From contig NW_026515513.1 in NCBI RefSeq assembly GCF_014898815.1, positions 1,178,001 through 1,242,000 of the forward strand: a DNA stretch of 64,000 bases. Reading direction: 5' to 3'. Positions 58,826-64,000 of the stretch are shown here, one piece after another. The notes beneath the pieces are model-generated. The model was not told where the DNA came from and made no database searches. It was given only the letters and a program-made list of their open reading frames with translations. Source of the stretch: Panonychus citri (taxonomy: Eukaryota; Arthropoda; Arachnida; Trombidiformes; Tetranychidae). The translations under genes and the position numbers were made by a program. Within the stretch, counting starts at the first letter, position 1; each line of letters begins with the position of its first letter.

Positions 58826-61800
58826 ATTAACAAGAAAAACAAAACAAAATCTAATCTTGTGTTTTAAGTCCCGTTATTTATATTTAAAACATTGTGATCG
58901 ACAATTTTTTCCCATTCACCTGAATTTATTGGATCATCATCGAGCCATCATCACCTTTTAAACCCTCATCTATCATCTTGTAACCTTTACCATCTCATAA
59001 TCCATTATCTTCATCACTCTCATCCTCATCTTCATCATCTTGAATATCTTCAGGTATATTAATACATTATTATTTATCTTCTTCTACTAATATTACACCT
59101 TAAGTTTTATTTTCTCTCTCATTCTCTGTATATATTTAAATGTGTGTGTGTTTACCTTAATCATCATGAAGATAATCAGATAAGAAGATAATATTTCAGA
59201 AACATTTTCACTCTTTCCTTTACCTCCTTAACAAGATATACACTTAACACCATCATCATCATGATCATCATCATCATCACCACCTTCAATTACACCTCAT
59301 CCTCTAATCTTCATCTTTTTTTTTAAAAAAAATACATGAAACAACAACAAGAGATCAACATCAACCACATCAGTTCATCACCAGAAAAAAAACCTTTACA
59401 ACTAATTGAATTAAATTGAAGTTAATTGAATTGAATTGAATATAATTGAGCTAAATTGTTAGAGATCTTTGAAAGTATAGTAAATGATTTGTAGGAAAAT
59501 AAAAGAGATACAGGGTATCCCTTACAAGGAGATGAGAAAAACAAAATTCTTTTCCACCTTGGAACATTTTTCGAAGTAATTTTTTTTTCTTTATTTCTTC
59601 CTCTTCGAGTTAGAACAATTTTATTCATTTTCTGTTTTCTGTTCACTCATAACTGAATTTTCATTTTATTCAATTGATGAAAATGAAGAGAAACAAAAAA
59701 AAAATGAGCAGAGAGAAATTGTCATCATGATGATGATGGTGATAAATTCATCTACAGAATGATGATAATTACCCCTGAAAGCAAAGGAACTGAATCTCAT
59801 TGATATTATCTAATAACAAGAACACAACTTGAATATTAGTTTAAAATGTTAATAGACACGGAAGTTTATTTCCAAAGGTTCATCAGAACGTTATAAAATC
59901 CACCCTCTACCTTTACATTTCCATCCTCATCCTCATCCTCATCTTCATCGTTCATTAAATTATCTAATGATGAGGATGATTATTATTACTATGATTATAT
60001 AACTAATTTGAAAAGATTCATTGAAATGAATTCTCATCATTATTCAACCCTGTTTCTTATCATGTTCATAATCGGATGTTTAACAACAATTAACCCTCAA
60101 GCAGTAACCATTGTGTGTCTTCAATCATCAACCTCATCATGATGAATTTGATTAAATTCATCATGAATCATGATAATGATTTGTTTTAATTACCGTAAGG
60201 CTTTTTTTTTTGCTTTGTTTATTTGTTGATTGTTGTTATTTTTAATTTTCTTAAACGAGAAAACCAAAAGTAAACTGATATTTATTTTTCCCATTGAAAA
60301 ACCTTTACTTTTATCAATAATCAATATTATTATTATTTAATTGATTGTGTATTAAGTTGCTAATTGTTTGGATATATAAATTGTTATTATGGAGTAAAAG
60401 TTTACTTTAAATATTTAATTGTTGTTATTTGATTGTAGAGTTTGATTGTTTTAACAATTTCCAGCCAATTATGATCTTTCATCAAGATTTAATTGTCTCC
60501 TTAATTGTTATTTTTAGTTGTGCATTTAATTTGTTGGCAGAAGGTGAAAACTGATATTACTTTGATTATTGTTATTGATTAACAATTAACAATGTAAGAT
60601 GAAGATGAACAAGATGATGATGATGATGATGATAATGATCACTGATTGTCTTTGTAAAGCCTAATTAAGACAATCAGTTAATTAGCTTCCAAAAAATTGT
60701 CATATGAGTGTGTGAAAAAAAAGCCCAGCGAATAGGAGGAAAAGCTAAAAGTTCACATGGACACACCGAGTGTCACATAGAGATGATGATAAAAAGAATA
60801 TAAGAAATTCTCTTCTTCCTTTGGTGTTTTTTTCCTGAGCAGTGAAAAACGCCCTTGGAATCACAGAGGAGAGAAAAAGGAAATTGAAAATTATTATCAT
60901 AAGAAACATGAGAGCGAAAAAAAAAGAGACGGTGGAAATTTTTTCCTCTCTCTCTTCCTCCTTATCCTCCCACCTTCAGAATAATATGAAAAACTTTTCG
61001 AGTTCAATGTTTTAGTTTGATAAATGATCAACAATTAGTATTCATCATCATCAACAACAATTATCATCATTATTTAATCGAGTTGATTTCATGATCTGTC
61101 TTCAATTTTGTGATACTTAAAGCTAATCCTTTTGTTGACAATTTATCCCTTGATGGAAAAGCAAATGATGATAATATTTTCATTACATGGGAAGTTTGAA
61201 TAGTTTGATTATTTCAGTTAATTTCAACTGAGTTTCATCATCATCATCATGATTATGGTTGAAAAGGTGTAACCTGGCAATTGGATTTCCAAAGGTGTGT
61301 TATGAGTTTATCATGTTGTTGATGATTGGAATTAATCTAGAAATGAATGAATTATCCTTATTGCTGAGAATGAGGTGTAATTATCATGATAGAAATATAA
61401 TATTTATGTGAAACATTTTGAGTCAATTTAGATGATAGACTTTTGGATAAATAATCTTTCAATGATTCTGTCAATTATTATTATTATTATACAGGAATGA
61501 TGATGATGATGTTTCTTCATCTTCATGATAGTATTCACATTCCATCTTTATTCATGTAGTTCAGGGATTAATAGTAAAATCTACTGTTCATTATAATTGA
61601 TTGGGAAGGTTAAGGAATCACCGAGAAGGTGGGAAAATGGTGGTGGAAAGTGGGTGGATAAGGAGGAGAGAGAGAGAGAGAGAGAAGAAATAAATAAATT
61701 TACTCTATCAAACATATAAATAAATATTATATCTGGTCAATATAATATCGTCTGAAGAGATGACCACTGAGTGAGAGAGAGAGAGAGAGAGAGAGAAATA

Positions 61801-63797
61801 GTTGATTTAAACACAGTGAACCTTCAAAGTGAAAGTTTTTTTCATTAAATCAACAGTAAATAAGTTTGACTGAGCAAATGATGATGTTACTACTTTCAAG
61901 GAGGAAAGTGGGTGGTGATGGTGGTGGTAGATCAAGTGATGAGGATGCTACTAAAATGATGATGAAAATGATGTGACTATTTGTTTGTCCAAATCTATCA
62001 AAAAGTTGTGTCTTCTTTTTTTATTATTATCAGTTATCAAAAAAGGCTCATGTTTGAGGAAGATGATGATGAGGATGAGGATAAAGGTGTAGGTGATGAT
62101 GATGAAAAAAAATAGATTAACTTGACTATTTACTGATGAGAAAAGTTTACTTACATCCAGTTGACTTCCTTTTTGAAGATTCCAATGCATCCCAATAAAA
62201 GTATGAATCTCTTATCCTCATCATCATCATCATCATCATCATCTTCGTCTCTCCATCTCTATACTTACCTTTCATTTAACTATTGCCAAAATGTGATGCA
62301 GGATTTTTCATCCTCCTCCTCATCATCTACACCTTCTTTCTCTCTTTCTCTTTCTCTCTCTCTATCCATCTTTTTCCTCTGTCTTTATGATACATCACAA
62401 CTTCTAGTTACAAGAAAGATAAAGATAAAAATGATGAAGATGATGATGATTCCCTTTTGATCCTAACCTTTATCAGGAGAAATTTGGTCAATCAGTGAAA
62501 AAGAAACATCCAAAAATATCATATGTATGTGACAAGTTTATATTCGAACTTTTTTTTTCTTTTTCTCTTCTTCTTCATCTTCATCTTCTCCGCCTTCATC
62601 TTCTCCTCCTTCTTCCTTCCTCTCTCTCTCTCTCTCTCTCTCAATCTTCTTCTCCCTCTTTTCCTTTTCCTGGTCTCATCTTTAATGTTATTTGTAACTA
62701 CTACTATTTGTTACTCTCAAATCTCATCATCATCATCATCAGAAATTAATCTCATAGATTTTATATCCACAATCTTATTTACTTTTTTTTCATCTTCTTC
62801 TGTGTTGATATCAATTATTACCCAACAAGATTTAACTTAATCATTTATCATTAACCATTTAATAAGTTAACTAACTCACTGATTCTCATTCATTTAATTT
62901 CAATTAATCATGTACCTTTTTCATGGTGGGGTGGTAATGATGAAGATGATAAGTCGAGATGAAAGATACAATGATGATGATGAATTTCAGGAGAGAGAAA
63001 AATGTAAACGAAAAATTTTTTTTTCTTCTTCCAACATGGAAAAAGTAGTTCACACAATCATGAGATAGAATTTTTTTTTCCAATGAATAAGAATGAACCG
63101 AAAAAAGAATTCACTTTTTTTCGTCGGAATTTTTTCCAAGAGATAATCTCAGGGATAATCTAATGGTCCAATTTATTTACTGCTCTTTTTTTTAATCTTT
63201 CCTTTTTCTTTGGAACCGGTTACTCTGATTATTGTAAACTCGATTTAAAAGTCAACTCGAAGACCGTTCAGTCTATTGGATTAAAGGATTATCTCTCTCT
63301 CTTAAAGATGAAGAGTCCGACAAGAGATAATTGCACCTTGTTCATTACCAATTACACCTTTGAATCAGTTGTTTTTTCCTGCAAATCTCTTGTCCCTTTT
63401 GTACATTCACGAGTGAAAGTTAATCGTTTAAATATTACCAGAGATCAACAAATCCAAATTTAATCCCATGACTTAATTAAGAAAAAGAAAAACAATTTAC
63501 CGACATTTTCTCAGCTTCTAAAAGCTAATTCTAATTTTCTTCTTCTTCTCTCTCTCTCTCTCTCTCATCCCTATCTTCCAATCATCATACAACACCTCCT
63601 CTTCCTCATCCTCATCACTCTATCATCATCTTCTTACAGATACAAAATCAGTGGCTTCTTGTTTTACTTTGATGTTTTTAATTTAATTTCCAATGTTGAC
63701 CAAAGTCATTTAAACGATACCTGGTTTATCAACCTTAAACATTGAAAGTTGTCTTAATTGTGATCAAATCTAAACAATCACCCAACAAACACCCATA
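58826..63797. other. Gene-free DNA upstream of the zfh1-like gene
   Basis: AT-rich with CAT/GAT and TC tracts, including 62625-62642 and 63548-63566. The last few hundred bases before 63798 are probably promoter and 5-prime UTR of the zinc-finger gene. Open frames at 62161-62840 are Ser/Leu/Phe low complexity. Confidence 0.55.
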
Positions 63798-64000
63798 ATG
63801 GATACAACAACAACACCAACAACCAAAACCCAAACACCAGCGACTAAATCACTTACAGATCGTAAATTTAAGTGTCCCGAATGTGGTAAAGCTTTTAAAT
63901 TCAAACATCACCTCAAGGAACACATAAGAATCCACTCAGGTGATAAACCCTTCCAATGTTCCCACTGTGGTAAACGTTTCTCCCACTCTGGATCATATTC
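63798..64000 (+). CDS. zfh1: ZEB/zfh1-family zinc-finger protein, N-terminal part (runs off the right edge)
   Basis: ATG 63798 starts MDTTTTPTTKTQTPATKSLT, then two C2H2 fingers: CPECGKAFKFKHHLKEHIRI(H) and the start of the next, CSHCGKRFSHSGSYS, joined by an HSGDKPFQ linker. This pair is the signature of fingers 3-4 of the N-terminal cluster in ZEB1/2 and Drosophila zfh1, which repress transcription by binding paired CAGGTG/E-box sites. An in-frame TAA lies upstream (about 63770) and no AG occurs between it and the ATG, so the ATG looks like a true start. That omits fingers 1-2, so this may be a short isoform or a divergent paralog. The homeodomain and C-terminal fingers would lie beyond the window. 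Confidence 0.85.
   Translation, partial: MDTTTTPTTKTQTPATKSLTDRKFKCPECGKAFKFKHHLKEHIRIHSGDKPFQCSHCGKRFSHSGSY

Overview
This is eukaryotic nuclear DNA. Genes are split by short GT-AG introns, intergenic DNA is AT-rich and full of (GA/TC)n and (ATG/CAT)n microsatellites, and the recognisable proteins are animal ones: talin, a CCHamide-type neuropeptide receptor, a DNAJC9 co-chaperone and a ZEB/zfh1 zinc-finger protein. The CCHamide-receptor-like sequence points to an arthropod. The very short introns and AT-rich DNA would fit a mite, but that last step is a guess.

Layout. 1-3112 (minus): five-prime part of a talin gene (FERM F1-F3 plus the start of the rod) in four exons, with one apparent one-base deletion in exon 3. 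4141-4700 (minus): a decayed N-terminal half of a CCHamide-receptor-like GPCR, inside a segment whose flanks recur near 12-13 kb. 6369-6959 (minus): a probable two-exon gene for a 58-residue protein I do not recognise. 8648-9556 (plus): DNAJC9-like histone co-chaperone. 10106-10528 (plus): a 140-residue single-pass membrane protein. About 10.5-63.7 kb: a gene desert made of microsatellites, tandem duplications (14.5-15.2, 20.8-23.7, 43.2-44.5 kb) and a larger colinear duplication in which blocks at 14.5, 16.7-18.4, 25.2-25.8 and 37.4-38.6 kb recur in the same order at 49.3, 53.0-54.7, 55.7-56.4 and 56.8-58.3 kb. 63798 to the end (plus): start of a ZEB/zfh1-family gene.

The main find is a complete LTR retrotransposon at 26684-37184 (minus). 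It has about 0.7-kb LTRs with TG..CA ends, a TTGA target-site duplication, a tRNA-Arg-like primer site, gag with a CCHC knuckle, and pol in the order protease, RT, RNase H, integrase (Ty3/gypsy). Its two LTRs appear to differ only by small indels, mostly in homopolymers, so it is young. Downstream of integrase it carries a roughly 3-kb accessory region that an ordinary Ty3/gypsy element lacks: a Ser/Pro-rich protein ending in a RING-like Cys-rich domain, an unknown ORF, and an ORF whose C-terminal half resembles REXO/REX1 (DEDDh) exonucleases but has lost the expected acidic catalytic residues. A paralogous site without the element lies near 56.6 kb. One-base frameshifts in gag and pol, several at homopolymers, parallel the one in talin, so some breaks are probably consensus errors rather than decay.
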